A stretch of DNA of 46,420 bases from NCBI GenBank assembly GCA_015680685.1, contig MNCI01000125.1:1-46420 (forward strand). The letters run 5' to 3'. A program made the position numbers and the translations under genes. The DNA comes from Gnetum montanum. Lineage: Eukaryota > Streptophyta > Gnetopsida > Gnetales > Gnetaceae. Of the stretch, positions 32,792 through 44,180 are shown in pieces. Each line of letters starts with the position of its first letter. Position 1 is the first letter of the stretch. A model generated the notes under the pieces. That model saw only the letters and a program-made list of their open reading frames with translations. It did not search any database and had not been told where the DNA came from.

Positions 32792-33284
32792 CTTTTTAGT
32801 TTATATTTCCTTTATTGTCATTTATACTTTCTGTTGATTAATGCGAAATGAGTACAACTTAATCATAAACATTTAAGCGTAACTACTTGGTAACCCAATA
32901 GCATATTTAGGAGTGCTCAAGTAATGTGTGCTTGGTAATCCCAGAAGTAGTACATAAGATCCAAGATGCATATGGATGATTAAGGATGGATGCTCATCAC
33001 ACTTAGGATAGCATAGATTTCATTTTCCATTGTCCATTAGCTTAATTAAGATTGTTCCCCATCATCTCTAGGAGTAGCGTTAGTTTACGATTCCATCATT
33101 CACCTCACTCTGGATTAAACCATACCTGACAAAGTAAATACTAGTCTAGGTGGAAAGATAGTGAACTGTGATCAACGTGTAACTATCTAGATACCACAAC
33201 TAGTCCGTCTGCAGAGTTTGACCGAATCATGCGTACATGCCCATATTCGTATGGTTGAGTGTAGGGGTACCTTGCCACTCATCA

Positions 33285-33302
33285 TTAGTGTTGTTGCTGA
33301 GG
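33285..33302 (+). other. E3 primer-binding site (tRNA-Asp type)
   Basis: TTAGTGTTGTTGCTGAGG directly after the LTR aligns with TTGGCGCCGTTGCCGGGG, complementary to the 3' end of plant tRNA-Asp. Every difference is a C-to-T or G-to-A change. This primer is typical of Athila-lineage elements. Confidence 0.72.
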
Positions 33303-33417
33303 ATGATGCTAGTTATCTAGATTAGTTATGTCATACAAGATCATTGTAACAAGGTATTAACGATAAATCCTTTAGGAAAGAAATTTACTTCAATTAAGTC
33401 ACACATAATTCACACCA

Positions 33418-35721
33418 ATGTCTCTCTCACAAGACAATGATAACACAACATCTAGTGAGGCAATCCATTGGAGAACCAATGAAATGTATGATGATGTAGA
33501 AGTTTGGAGTACTCGATCTTATGCAAGAGTCTCATATGTTCATGGACACCCCAACAATACTCAAGAACTCTTGTCATTCAACTTAGATACCTTTAGTAAG
33601 GATGGGACATCCCATGGAATGAGGGGGCCCGTAAGGCCTAGGACCTTCTCAATGGTTAACAAGAATTTATCCAGGGATGATTGGGAGACTTAAAAAAGTC
33701 ATGATGAGTCTTCCAGTTCTTTCTCTTCCTCTACTCCTTCAATGTCCTATCATGACACACATGATCATTTCTCAATGGATCAACATGAAAATAAAAATCG
33801 AACCTAGGGGCAAAGTTAGGAACGCCAACATGAATATAGATAAGTCCCCGCTCACAAACTCATGACTTACTTAGTGACGATGAACCCTTACTAGCCACTA
33901 AGAGCCTAATGCATATACAAGAGGCTGTTCAAATATCCTGTAGGCATCATGAGGAAAGCCATCTACCCAGGCTTTATTTAAACAACTTTCCTAAGTTTTT
34001 AGGAGGCTATGATTTAGATCCACAACATCATTTACAATTCTTCTAAAATGCTTGTGCATGGAACAATATTGATAATGGGTGGCAAAAACTTAAGCTCTTT
34101 CCTATGACACTCGTTGTCCAAGAAAAAGTATGGTATAGGTCTTTAAAGCTAAAATCAATTCGAAGTTGGTTGACAATGGTAGAACTCTTCACTAAAAGAT
34201 ATCAAACCTATGCAAGAGTATCAGCCTTGAGTAGACAAATCCAGGAGTGGAAACAAAGGCAACATGAACCCTTGGACATGGCCTTAGAAAAATATTATTC
34301 ATTATTAAACAATTTCCCAAGCCATGGGTTGTCCGAGGAAAGGCTAATGTATCGCATTATGGATGGGCTTCATAATGAAATAAGGGAGACCCTAGGGACG
34401 TATATCCTAGGTTACCTATATGAGCTACAAACCCACCAATTCCAAGAGCTTATCAAGTGGGTAGCAAAAGAAGAAGGAGAAATAGCTAAATGGGGGAATG
34501 TTGAAAGCTCTCAACAGGATCAAAATATCACAATAGCAAAGGTCCAAGATCATGAAGAGGAGAAATAAACTCACCTCAAGGAGGTGGAATCATCTTTGAC
34601 AATACTACAATCACTAGATGAAATTGAGGTAAAGATCAATAAGATGACAGAATGGATACATGAAAAATGCAGAGAATATGCCAACATTATTAGAGGTGGA
34701 ACCATGCCAAATTGAAAAGTAGGACAAGACACCATGTGAAAATCAAAAAGAAGGGTTGAAGAAAATAAGGATAAGAATTCAACTACAAATCACACATTTC
34801 AATGTGACATTTTCCTGTATGATCACCCCAAAGGTTAATGCCCAATCTTGTCACATTTACATGAGCATTGGAGAGGAATATTACATCTAGATTTTGTATA
34901 GAAATACTATGTTCAACCACAATGGAAAAAACCCTAGTCATGGGGAAGGCCACCATCAAACTAGTCACACCCTTCATATCATCCAAACACAAGCGCTTAT
35001 TATGTTTAGCATCCTATTTCCCCAACTGTTTCAACATCCTCTATTTCATCACATTGTTATCATTCTCCTAAGTACTATCAACCCATGTCCTCTCCAACAA
35101 GATCACCCCCTCATGTTCCTTGCACTTCTCCTTGCCCTCAATATTCTCATCATTCACCTCCTTCTACATCGCCACCAGTTGTGCCAGAAGGTTTTGCACC
35201 ATAGTACCAACCCACAAACATTACTTGTGCTACTACTATCAACAGTAGTGGAGGTCCTCCACAACATTAATGATCATAAAAAGAGACAACATGATTTTGA
35301 AACCGCTACATCCACCAACTTAGCACAAGTCTAGCACTATGATGCATCTTCTCCTCTAAACTCAATGCCTCCTATTACCTTATCAAGGCTACCAATCAAC
35401 ACTCCAACAACCATGCAGCCTAATGAATATAACCATGTAGGGAGACATATTGATCCTTGCATACTATCTTACGATCACGGGTGCCATAGTGTGTCAACTC
35501 CTTATCACATAACCACATCTTATAAATTGTCCCACTATGCCAACTTTAATCAAGTGTGTGAACCCCAAGTTGGGTACATTCCAGCCACCACATCAAAAGA
35601 CACCCAATGGTTTGTATATGACCAGACTCCAATATTTCCCACATACATGGATCCACATTTTCCATTTATTAATTCTAGCCATGCTCAAGAGTTTAGTTAT
35701 GGGAGATATCCTCCATTCTAA
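33418..35721 (+). pseudogene. E3 gag (frameshifted)
   Basis: ATG at 33418 begins an N-terminal part (MSLSQDNDNTTSSEAIHW, then a Ser-rich stretch to about 33790). After a frame change the gag core reads LYLNNFPKFLGGYDLDPQHH (about 33975), a stretch ending KLKLFPMTLVV (34110), KVWYRSLKLKSIRSWL (34125), ALSRQIQEWKQRQHEPLDM and LMYRIMDGLHNEIRETLG (34345), to 34568. These are the 'FP.TL...WY..L...SI.SW' marks of Retrotrans_gag. A poorly kept middle (34570-35060) and a Pro/Tyr/His-rich C-terminal tail (35070-35721, ending GRYPPF) follow. No zinc knuckle was found. Confidence 0.8.
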
Positions 35722-37095
35722 TAAGAAAAATTAGTAAATGTTTTTCCTTTTCTTTGATTTTACAATTTTTTTTTTTCATTTCCCATTTGTTGTTTTATCT
35801 TTTTGAGGGTAATCTCATTGGTGAATAAAATACTCATGTGACTTGTCAGTTGAGGTGTTATTCTATGCTATCAAGTCTCAAGTGACTAATTATTTAGACA
35901 GTGAGCCCACAACATCCACCATCCATTTTGTTAATAAGAGGTTCTACTCTGGTTATGATGATATTCTTGTCATCATTAAAACTTAAAATTAATTTTGTGC
36001 TCATTATGCCCAAAGCGAAAAATGATGGACTAAGAGGGAATGGCCAAGGTGTGACATCAAGGGGACTTGTGGATTATCTGTGGTGACATTTGTATGTGCT
36101 ATGATGTAGCTTGGTTGTACTAAAATCCTTGTAGATCTAAAGAAAAATGGAAGTAAGAGTAATAAAGGTGCTCAATAAACAACCTTAATGCTATTCTAGG
36201 TGTCTCATTGGAAAGATATGTACCCATGCCTAAAGGTTGGTGGCTTCTCCGATTCACTATTGGAAAGGACCAAGTGCCAAAGCGCCTAGAAAAAGAAAAG
36301 AAAAGAGAAACATCAAAAAAATCAAGAAAAATATGTCATAAAGAAATTTCAAATCACTCCTCCCTTGGACAAAATGCCAAGTGATCATATGCCTTACTGT
36401 CATGGTGCTCTTATGGTTGTCCATTATTGGATGAAACAATGTGATGTCACTGATGAGAGGCATGGACTTGGTCTTGATTTTGGAGTGAAGGGCTAATGAT
36501 ACATTAATCACATCCCCCATTCATTGTGCCCAGGGTCAGTTACCTCACATCCCGATCTTTGCAATCCCATCTATGATTCATTTCACCTCATTGTCTAAGT
36601 ATTTTCTAACTTGTGTCTTGTGTGGCATAGAACTCATACCTCATCATGGTGGTATCTACATGTGTGTGTTTTGTTGTAGTGATACGGATTGCATTTAACC
36701 CTTTTTATGCCTACAAACATTTTAAGGTGTGGTTATGTAAGGGCATGATAGGTAGGAACCTACTTTGGGGAGGATCCACTTGTGTAACTTTTGTAATTTT
36801 CACTCTTTGCACATCACCACATCATCTTACATCCTCTAAGTAATGCATTACTAGAATTATCTTTTCCTTTATCATCATTTTAAATTCCAACATTCCTATG
36901 CACCACAACATGTCCTTTTTCCTCATCCTATTCATGAATTTCATTGTTAAAGTCCACTTCATTACACTCTTGGTGCCTTCAGGTTTCTTCAAAGTTACCC
37001 TAGATCTTTCAACTTAACCTTAAATCCTTCATTTTTGGCCTTGGAAATTCAAAAATTTATCAATTTTTCCAATTATCCTATTTCAAAAGGGATGC
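35722..37095 (+). other. E3 internal spacer without genes
   Basis: Starts with a T-rich tract (35740-35800). Short readable pieces occur, but no family motif. It holds neither protease nor RT, which in an autonomous Athila would lie here. Confidence 0.6.
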
Positions 37096-37173
37096 AATAT
37101 CAAGTACTTGGTATTGGGTTCAACATGATATCAGATCCGCACTAGTGGATACACGATATCGCATCTATAAAAA
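37096..37173 (+). promoter_or_regulatory. internal U3-like block upstream of the E3 second ORF
   Basis: AATATC (37096), GATATC (37127 and 37155) and TATAAAAA (37166) in the order seen in the E3 LTR U3. Neighbouring words are alike (CAAGTAC versus GGGTACAC; GGATACACGATATCG versus GAATACGCGATATCA). It lies ~520 bases before the ATG at 37689. The ATG directly follows an AG with an upstream TGATTGC, resembling a splice acceptor. It may drive a separate mRNA for the second ORF, or be a recombined LTR piece. Confidence 0.45.
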
Positions 37174-37688
37174 CTATATATGTGGACCCCCCACTCATAT
37201 CAACGTCATTTTTCACTATTCATGCAAGGGGAGTTGTTGAAATTTTCTTCCACGAATTTTCTAACTTGCACACCTATCATTCAAACATTAATAACTTGCT
37301 CATTAATGCTCTGATTCTCATTCCAATCAAACCTACTTAAACCTGGAGTGTTTAACTTAGTTGTGGGGGAAGGGTATGCTTCAAGTTGCATGTAGTTTTT
37401 TCGAAATTCATCGTTTCCCGAAGGATATTATCAAGGGTAAGTGACCTTAAAAATGCTAAAAAAATTTGTCAAGTTAATTTTATTTCTTCACCCAGACTAT
37501 GAAAATTATTTTTTGGAGTCACCTAATCAAAATTGGGCCGAATATCAAAACTTTTAGGAGAATTTTCGCAAAAATCTCTAACTCTAAATCACACTAAGCA
37601 AGAAATGAATCTATTAAGGGTAAGGAGTAACGTATTAATCTAATTTTTGTAAATATCCTTACTGATAATCAATCCCATGTGATTGCAG

Positions 37689-40506
37689 ATGGCCCCTAAA
37701 TGAGGACAACAAGGAGGACCCTCTCAGTGTGCATCCAAATGGCCAAGGAGAGGTAGAGGCCAAGCACTTCCCAAAGAACATGCAAAGTAGGAGGCACACT
37801 TGTTCAGCATTCATCAAAAACCTTCTATTACTATGCAATCGGGGCATGCCGAAGGTGGAGACGACAGGGCACCTAAATAGGGACAACATCTTACGTTGTC
37901 CCAAGAATGTGTTTAGGCAATTCGTTAAAGGTTCATGTTAGTAGCTGTGATTGTGGAACTCAATTTTGGACCTTTTACTAAATTTTCCCCTGAGGTAGTC
38001 AAAGACCAACTTAAAGGGTCTCCACTATGGCCTATTCTCTCTGAGAGTGGTGATTGGTACCTTGGAGAGACATACCAATTTTGGCACAACAAGGAAGAAG
38101 GAACCATCATTGATATTGGTGGGATTTCTATTGATTTCTCTACCAAGGCCATTTTGGAAGTCTTGAATCTTCCAAATACAGGGCCCAGGGTTGCTCACCT
38201 ATCTACTCGCTCTAATGCAGATGCACATAAGATATGGTTAAAAAGGGCATACGTCAAGGAGGATAAAGCATATGGAGAGCTCACACTTGAAGAGAGGATC
38301 TAATTCAAAATTGGCACATATCACATTTTTTCAACAAAAGGATTGAACAAAATTTCCACCTATGCAGCTAGAGGAAGTGCCATCTTTATGGGCAAGGTTG
38401 ATGCCAACCTACCTTATCTATATCTCATAGAAATTTTAAGGTAATTTGAAGAACATAAGATAGGGACATTCACATTGCCTTTTTCCTACCTAATCAGGAA
38501 GCTATGCCGATGTGCTAGAATTCTAGGGTACACCAATGACATCCCCAGAAAGGCTCAAAATACCTCATTTGCTAAATTACTGAAGCCACCAGCCCCAAGG
38601 AAAAATGTTGGTGAGACACTAGAACCTGAGCAAGAATAGATGGTGGAGCCCACTACACCTAAAACTATAGGTCCTAGCCAACTTCTAGACATAAGACCTA
38701 ATCAACAATAAGAAGCGAGGCCCAACACACAACCTAAAGGCCAACAAGACCAACTACCACCACTACTGCAGGACTATCAATCGTCAATGAGTCATCTCAG
38801 GGCCATCCCTGAATTGATCAGTTGGGGAAGCCATGATGAAGCAAATCTCTTCAAGGTCATTGATGATGTCGTACGACCCACAATCTCAATTGATCATGCA
38901 CAGGGTAATGTGTCCATCCATATAGGAGGAGGGAAATCACACTAGTCACAACAAATCTCTGGAAACGCTACATCTTTTCAAGTGAAATTAGAAACTGGTG
39001 AAGGTTCCACAGTAATGATCATGCAGCACCAGGATGTAATGGGCACAGTAGAATTGGTCATAGACCACATCAAAGAATCATTCAATATCCCTATTGTGCC
39101 ACCAGCATATTTTTCAAGAGCATGCGATGCTCAAACCTTTGCCAGTCCCTTAATGACTCCTACAAATCATGAAGATGTTTTAGATCGGTTGTTGTAGATA
39201 GGACAAGTGATGATGTCCTTGTTTCACATCCCTCAAGATGTCACAGCAACATAGTCAAACCTCATTTCCACAAAAGGGAAGCTGTTCATGGTAGATGTCA
39301 ACGCCGAACATGCAAAGGAGGAGTTAAAAAGACTCCAAGAAAAGCTTGTCACCCTACAAGCTGCACAATGGGATCCATCCCAATTCATCCCTGCAAACCA
39401 GCTAGAATCCTTTCGAATAGAGCAGCTAACTAAATTGCTAGAAGACAATAAAAAAGTGGCAAAGGAAAAAGAGATGGTTGATTGGGATGCTTCCAAGACA
39501 CAAGATCAAATGTATGCACATGCCAACGCACTCAAGGCCTCACAAGAAAATAAACACCTCATCGCCGAAAATCCCTGGTTGACCATAGTAGGAAAACAAA
39601 AGAATGTTCTTGAGGAAAATTTTCAACAATTGCATGAACAATTAATAAGGATCAACCAAGATATGAATCGCTTGGCCAGAGAGAATAGAACCCTCTCAAT
39701 GGAGGAGGTATGCGCAATTCACCAGAAGATGGTGATTGAAATAAGCGCATGGTAGAATGAGGCCAAACAACATGAGAAGCTCAAGGATGATTTTAGAAAT
39801 CAAGTGGGGATGTACAAACAGGTGATTGAAAAAAATCCAGATGGCCAAAGACAATATTAATAGTCTGAGTGCTCAGAACGTTGATTGGTGGGCCATATTG
39901 GATACTTATGCCTTACCCCACCAAGCAGAACTAAAAAGACGGGACCTATAGATACAAGATCTCATGGAGTACATGAAGTTGGCAAACCTATGGTATGCCA
40001 ACTTAGTCATGTTGATAGCAAGATGCTTGAGAACAGAATTGAAGAAGCATGTAGCAACCACCTATGCTAAATATGAAGCAGAATTTGCTGAACACAAGAA
40101 GAAATTGTAGAGATTAGAATTAGAAAATTCTAAATTACAGGTGGTCAAGACCAGCTACCAAAGACAGAAAGATGTCATGGTAGATTTGGCTCGGCAACTC
40201 ACAGACTACCAAGAATGCAAGGATAAAGGCAGAGCCTATGAAGAGGAATGACAATTGTTTGCGGCTTGGTATGTCAAGGCCAATCAAATGTTCCCACAAC
40301 TGTCGTGTCCATGGGAGGTGCTGACTCCATCAAACATTGGAGCATCAGCATGAACGGCATAAGATCCCCAAACTGAAGAAGAAAACCTCCAAGCACTTCT
40401 TTAGAAACATCCATTTCCAAATCCTGAAGCACAAGGGGAAGAGACCCATGGAGGAGCCACCATCACCAGGAACCACATGAGTTCCAAAAAATTTTTCCTT
40501 TTGTAA
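37689..40506 (+). pseudogene. E3 second ORF, MAPK-start, mobile-domain-like and coiled-coil protein (broken)
   Basis: From ATG 37689 (MAPK) to the TAA at 40504-40506, about 939 codons. Frame 37935-39830 is continuous apart from stops at sites where Gln fits; a shift at the A-run near 39830 leads to the last frame. Landmarks: NFGPFTKFSPEVVKDQLKGS (about 37970), IIDIGGISIDFSTKAILEVL (about 38110), which resembles the 'V.G..V.FS...I...L.LP' motif of plant transposon/mobile-domain proteins, and KIGTFTLPFSYLIRKL. A Pro/Gln-rich part (38580-38770) follows, then heptad-like helices (39300-39750 and 39850-40230; EELKRLQEKLVTLQAAQW, KLQRLELENSKL-like). The position is that of the Athila extra gene, but no signal peptide or membrane segment was seen. 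Function unknown. Confidence 0.65.
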
Positions 40507-40654
40507 TTTTGTGTCTGTGTTCCAATTTTGTTTTGTTCAATCCCACACTATGGCATAAGTAATTCCTCGTTAGTTAATAATCTCATACCTATCCACTATG
40601 TAATCAATTGAACTCGTTCTAATTTTGTTTGACTCGAGGACAAGTTGTTATTCA

Positions 40655-40666
40655 ATCATGGGGGTA
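40655..40666 (+). other. E3 polypurine tract
   Basis: TCATGGGGGTA lies directly before the 3' LTR start TGATGAATCG. Short, but the position is exact. Confidence 0.65.
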
Positions 40667-41529
40667 TGATGAATCGTGGTTTGCCAGGCCCCAATATCGA
40701 ATTCTCGATATCGGGTACACAATATCACAGCCTAGATAATGATATCGAATACGCGATATCATGATTCCTGTGTAGGCCTATAAATACAACATTTAGGTGC
40801 ATAGGAAAGAAAGAGAAGTTGGTAAGTCTTAGGGTAGAGTCTTTTCTCAGTTTTCAATTAATTTTAATTCTTTCCCCAATGCATGCCCGTAATGATGATT
40901 GTAATTGTATGGAACCTTTGTTTCAGTGTGACATACTTGAACACGCACATAATCGGCAATAAAGATCGAGATTACTCCATCATTGTAGCATTCACTTAGC
41001 TTTTAATTACTTTAATTGTTAATTATTTATTGTTTTCTTTTTAGTTTATATTTCCTTTATTGTCATTTACACTTCATGTCGATTAACACAGAATGAGTAC
41101 GACTTAATCATGAACATTTAAGTGTAACTACTTGGTAACCTAGTAGCATATCTAGAAGTGCTCAAGTAATGTGCACTTGGTAATCCCAAAAGTAGTACAC
41201 GAGGTCCAAGATGCGTATGGATGATTAAGGAAGGGTTCTCATCACACTTAGGATAGCATAGATTTCATTTTCCATTGTCCATTAGCTTCATTAAGATTGT
41301 TCCCCATCGTCTCTAGGAGTAGCATTAGTTTAGGATCCCATCATTCACCTCACTCTAGACTAAACCACACATGACAAAGTAAATACTAGTCCAGGTGGGA
41401 AGACAACGAACTATAATCAACGTATAATTATCTAGATACCACAACTAGTTCATCTACGAAGTTCGATTGGATCATGCATACATGCTCATATTCATATGGT
41501 TAAGTGTAGGGGTACCTTGCAACTCATCA
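40667..41529 (+). repeat. E3 3' LTR (863 bp)
   Basis: Direct repeat of 32411-33284, TG...CA ended, followed by the GGTGT duplication. The GATATC array and the TATA box at 40779 are better kept than in the 5' copy. Confidence 0.92.
40693..40760 (+). promoter_or_regulatory. GATATC palindrome array in E3 U3
   Basis: RATATC hexamers start at 40693, 40707, 40721, 40741 and 40755: steps of 14, 14, 20 and 14 bp. The 5' LTR has the same sites with decay. The array ends 24 bases before the TATA box, as a set of transcription-factor sites might. Confidence 0.5.
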
Positions 41530-41534
41530 GGTGT
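41530..41534. repeat. target-site duplication of E3 (right copy)
   Basis: GGTGT, matching 32406-32410. Confidence 0.92.
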
Positions 41535-41990
41535 AGTAATCACATGACATGGAATAAGAAATTGTTCTCAAGTTTAGAAAAATATGATGGAAAGGTAACT
41601 ATAGGTAATGGAAACAAGCTAACCATTATTGGGATTGGATCACTTCCCTTCACAATAACTCAAGGTAAAAAATATGTTATTTTCCATATTTATTTTGTTC
41701 CAGATTTTTCAAAGAATTTCTTAAATGTGGGGTAATTATGTCATAATGGGTATCATGTTGAATTTGAAAGAGATTTTTGTAAAATATCTAAGTCTAATGA
41801 TTACAAAGGTATTGCCATTATTCCTATTAGCAAAAATTAGATGTATAAGCTACAGATGCAAAAGGATTTCATTGCCTCACTGTCATAAAAGACATAGCAT
41901 GGTTATGGCTTACTTGGTTAGGACATGTCAAGGCTCAATGGACCACAAGCAAAAAAGAGGAATTATAAGAGCTATGCCAAAATTTTGACT
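41535..41990 (+). pseudogene. E4 protease remainder and pre-integrase segment (broken)
   Basis: The frame continues from the E4 protease Asp: CSNHMTWNKKLFSSLEKYDG, GNGNKLTIIGIGSLPF and IYFVPDFSKNFLNVG are the standard copia protease landmarks. From 41735 the GAG-pre-integrase segment is traceable (MYKLQM, then WLWLTWLGHV for the LWH..LGH zinc start). The reading stops at about 41985; the integrase core that should follow is absent. Confidence 0.8.
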
Positions 41991-42785
41991 TCTGATTTGC
42001 TTCATTCATCTGAATTAACTCAGCTGGTTGTACCACCACACCATCACCTATCATCTGCAACACCTGCTATCAATCCTTGGTCTACAACTATTCCAAGCTA
42101 GCATGCAACACACACTGATGACCTCTACCAGTTTGTTGGATGAAACAGGGTTGCTGCTACCACATCTTCCTCCAAAATCGTACCACCTTTTGTTCATTCA
42201 ACACCGCAACATCCTCTACCAGCACTCATTGTAGCTGCAGATCTTTTGCCAATAGAATACCACAGATGTGCCCATTATTGCCCGATAACTTCTCCATTCA
42301 TTCTTCCTAGTCCATTGTGGCACCGTGCACAATGTTTTCATATCCCTACCATTTCCTCTTTTTGGTGTCTGAATTTTCTATCTTCTGGCACACTACCATA
42401 TTATCATTTCTGGATGGCGATAACACTTCTGCTCAACTGCCCCTTTCAACCAAACTAGGTGCATCAACCTCATATCCATGTTTCGTGGCTCCAGCACACT
42501 CTGTGTACTAGGATCTCACTCCTTGTATTTTCAAGGATCATTCCTCTGCTATATCTATGTCCCTGCCCACACCATCCTCTACCGTATTTACAGCAACTCC
42601 CATTTTTGCTCACTATCTATCACCCGACCTCCCAAATGATGGATTCCCGATTTCATCAATGCATGATTCTTGATCAACATAGGATATGGAACCTATTGCA
42701 GATGCTCTCTTCACTACCATGCTTGATGAATTTTTTGCACTGCTTATGTCAGGGAATTGATGGAACCCTCTACCGTCATCCAAGC
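41991..42785 (+). pseudogene. E4 integrase-RT linker, low complexity
   Basis: Pro/Ser/Thr/His-rich readings in several frames (VVPPHHHLSSATPAINPWST and similar) with no domain. In copia elements such a linker lies between integrase and RT. The integrase core is missing on the left side, so a deletion of roughly 1 kb is inferred near 41990. Confidence 0.5.
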
Positions 42786-43740
42786 TATGCTTTGGATTGA
42801 TGCACGAAAAAGAAATTGCAACAAATTCATAGAAAAAACACTTTGCTTTGCTCCTCGACTATATGGTAATGATATTGGGCTAAAATAGGTGTTTAAAATT
42901 AAAAAATTATCATTATGATGAAGTAGAAAAATTCAAGACTCGTCTCATCGCCAAACAATGTCTCCAATGTACAATAGTTTTGCTTCTATTTTAGGAATGG
43001 AATCTGATTAAATTTTTCTTGTTATTGCTAATTAGGAAAATCATGTCATTTATCAATTGGATGAGACATATGCATTTCTTAATGGTTTCTTTAATGAAAA
43101 AGTTTATGTGGAACCACTAGGTTTCATTAATGAAGAAAAGAGAAATCTCATTAATGAAAAAAAAAAGAAAAATCATGTTTACAATCTCCATAAAGTTTTA
43201 TATGGGCTCAAGCATGCTCCATGTGCTTGGTATGCACGAATTCATGCATTCTTCATGCAAGCAAGCTTCACCAATCTTCAATCATAAACAACTATTTATA
43301 AAAAAGTATCCAATGATGATTATATTTTTATTTGTTTATATGTAAATGATTTAATCTATTTTTTATCTACAAGTGCATTAGGAAATAATTTTCTTAATTC
43401 CATAAAAAATGAATTTGAAATATTTGATTTGAGGAAGAATTCCCAAAGATCAAAATCAATTTCCATATTCCAAATAAAATTTGTCTAATCTTTATTGAGA
43501 AAATTGGCATGATTATTTGTAATCTCTCAAATACACTACTCTTCCTTGGTAACAAAACTTATCAAGAATGACACATCCTCATCCTTTAATCCTTCATGAT
43601 ATTGTTGTAGTCTCATGTATCTATTTAATATTCATCCATCCAAACATCCAATTTGTTATAAATTACCTGGTGAGTTCATACAAGATTCTCATGAATCATA
43701 TTGGAAAGTTGCAAAGTAGGTTTTGCGATATCTAAAAACT
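42786..43740 (+). pseudogene. E4 reverse transcriptase (broken)
   Basis: Readable marks: KFKTRLIAKQ (42930), IYQLDETYAFLNGFFNEKVY (43050, the Q-D-V.TAFLNG motif), NLHKVLYGLKHAPCAWYARI (43185), IFICLYVNDLIYF (43325; the usual YVDD is YVND at 43339-43350, one catalytic Asp lost) and, in the connection, SYWKVAK.VLRYLKTT (43700). An AAG/GAA-rich insertion (about 43125-43170) separates motifs. The mutated catalytic pair makes this copy inactive apart from its stops. Confidence 0.82.
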
Positions 43741-44180
43741 ACACAGATTATGAAATCACATTTCATTGACATAAAAATTTTAAGATATGAGGATACACTA
43801 ATACAAACTTGGGAGGTGACCTTGAAGATCATAAATCAACTTTTGATTTTTGTTTTTTCTTTGGTCCTTCTCTCATCTCTTGGAGATAAAAGAAACAAAC
43901 TACAGTCATCCTCTCAATAGCAAATGTAGAATATATAACTGCTACTGCTTAGGCTATATGGATCCACTTCATTTTCAATAAAATGAAATATACACTTGAA
44001 CCTCCCATTTGTTTATATTGTGATAGCACAAGTACTATTATGATGACACACAATCCTGTTCATCATGGGCATTCTAAACACATAGATATCAAGCAACATC
44101 ATCCTAGAAGCTTAATCCAAGACAACATACTCAACATAGAACATTGTGGGATTGAAGAAAGTAACTTAAATAGTTTGTAG
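43741..44180 (+). pseudogene. E4 RNase H (broken)
   Basis: The end of the copia polyprotein: ICLYCDSTSTIMMTHNPVHH and GHSKHIDIKQHH near 44010-44100 match the 'L.CDN.SAI....NP..H.R.KHI' motif. LIQDNILNIEHCGIEE follows, and a stop at about 44178. Catalytic Asp kept in CDS. Earlier part weak. Confidence 0.75.

Larger units (their letters stand above)
32411..33284 (+). repeat. E3 5' LTR (874 bp)
   Basis: Direct repeat of 40667-41529. U3 contains degraded copies of a GATATC motif, then the TATA box at 32523. A TAATTAT heptamer run at 32761-32791 is longer than in the 3' LTR. Confidence 0.92.
32411..41529 (+). mobile_element. E3, 9.1-kb Athila-like non-autonomous Ty3/gypsy element
   Basis: LTRs 32411-33284 and 40667-41529, both TGATRAAT...ACTCATCA, a GGTGT duplication, a tRNA-Asp-type primer site and a purine tract before the 3' LTR. 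Inside are only a gag (33418-35721), a 2-kb spacer and a second ORF (37689-40506). No RT, RNase H, integrase or protease was found in any frame between the LTRs, so it would depend on a partner. The second ORF lies where Athila elements carry their extra gene. LTRs differ at about one base in eight in the first 160, mostly transitions. Confidence 0.85.
31240..44180 (+). mobile_element. E4, Ty1/copia retrotransposon, split by E3
   Basis: Two parts, 31240-32410 and 41530-44180. Order: end of a 5' LTR, primer site, gag, start of protease, [E3], rest of protease and pre-integrase segment, linker, RT, RNase H. Protease before RT, with RNase H last, is the Ty1/copia order. The integrase core is missing at about 41990. 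No 3' LTR was recognised after 44180. The left end abuts the E2 LTR; which of the two is older cannot be told without the missing flank. Confidence 0.78.
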
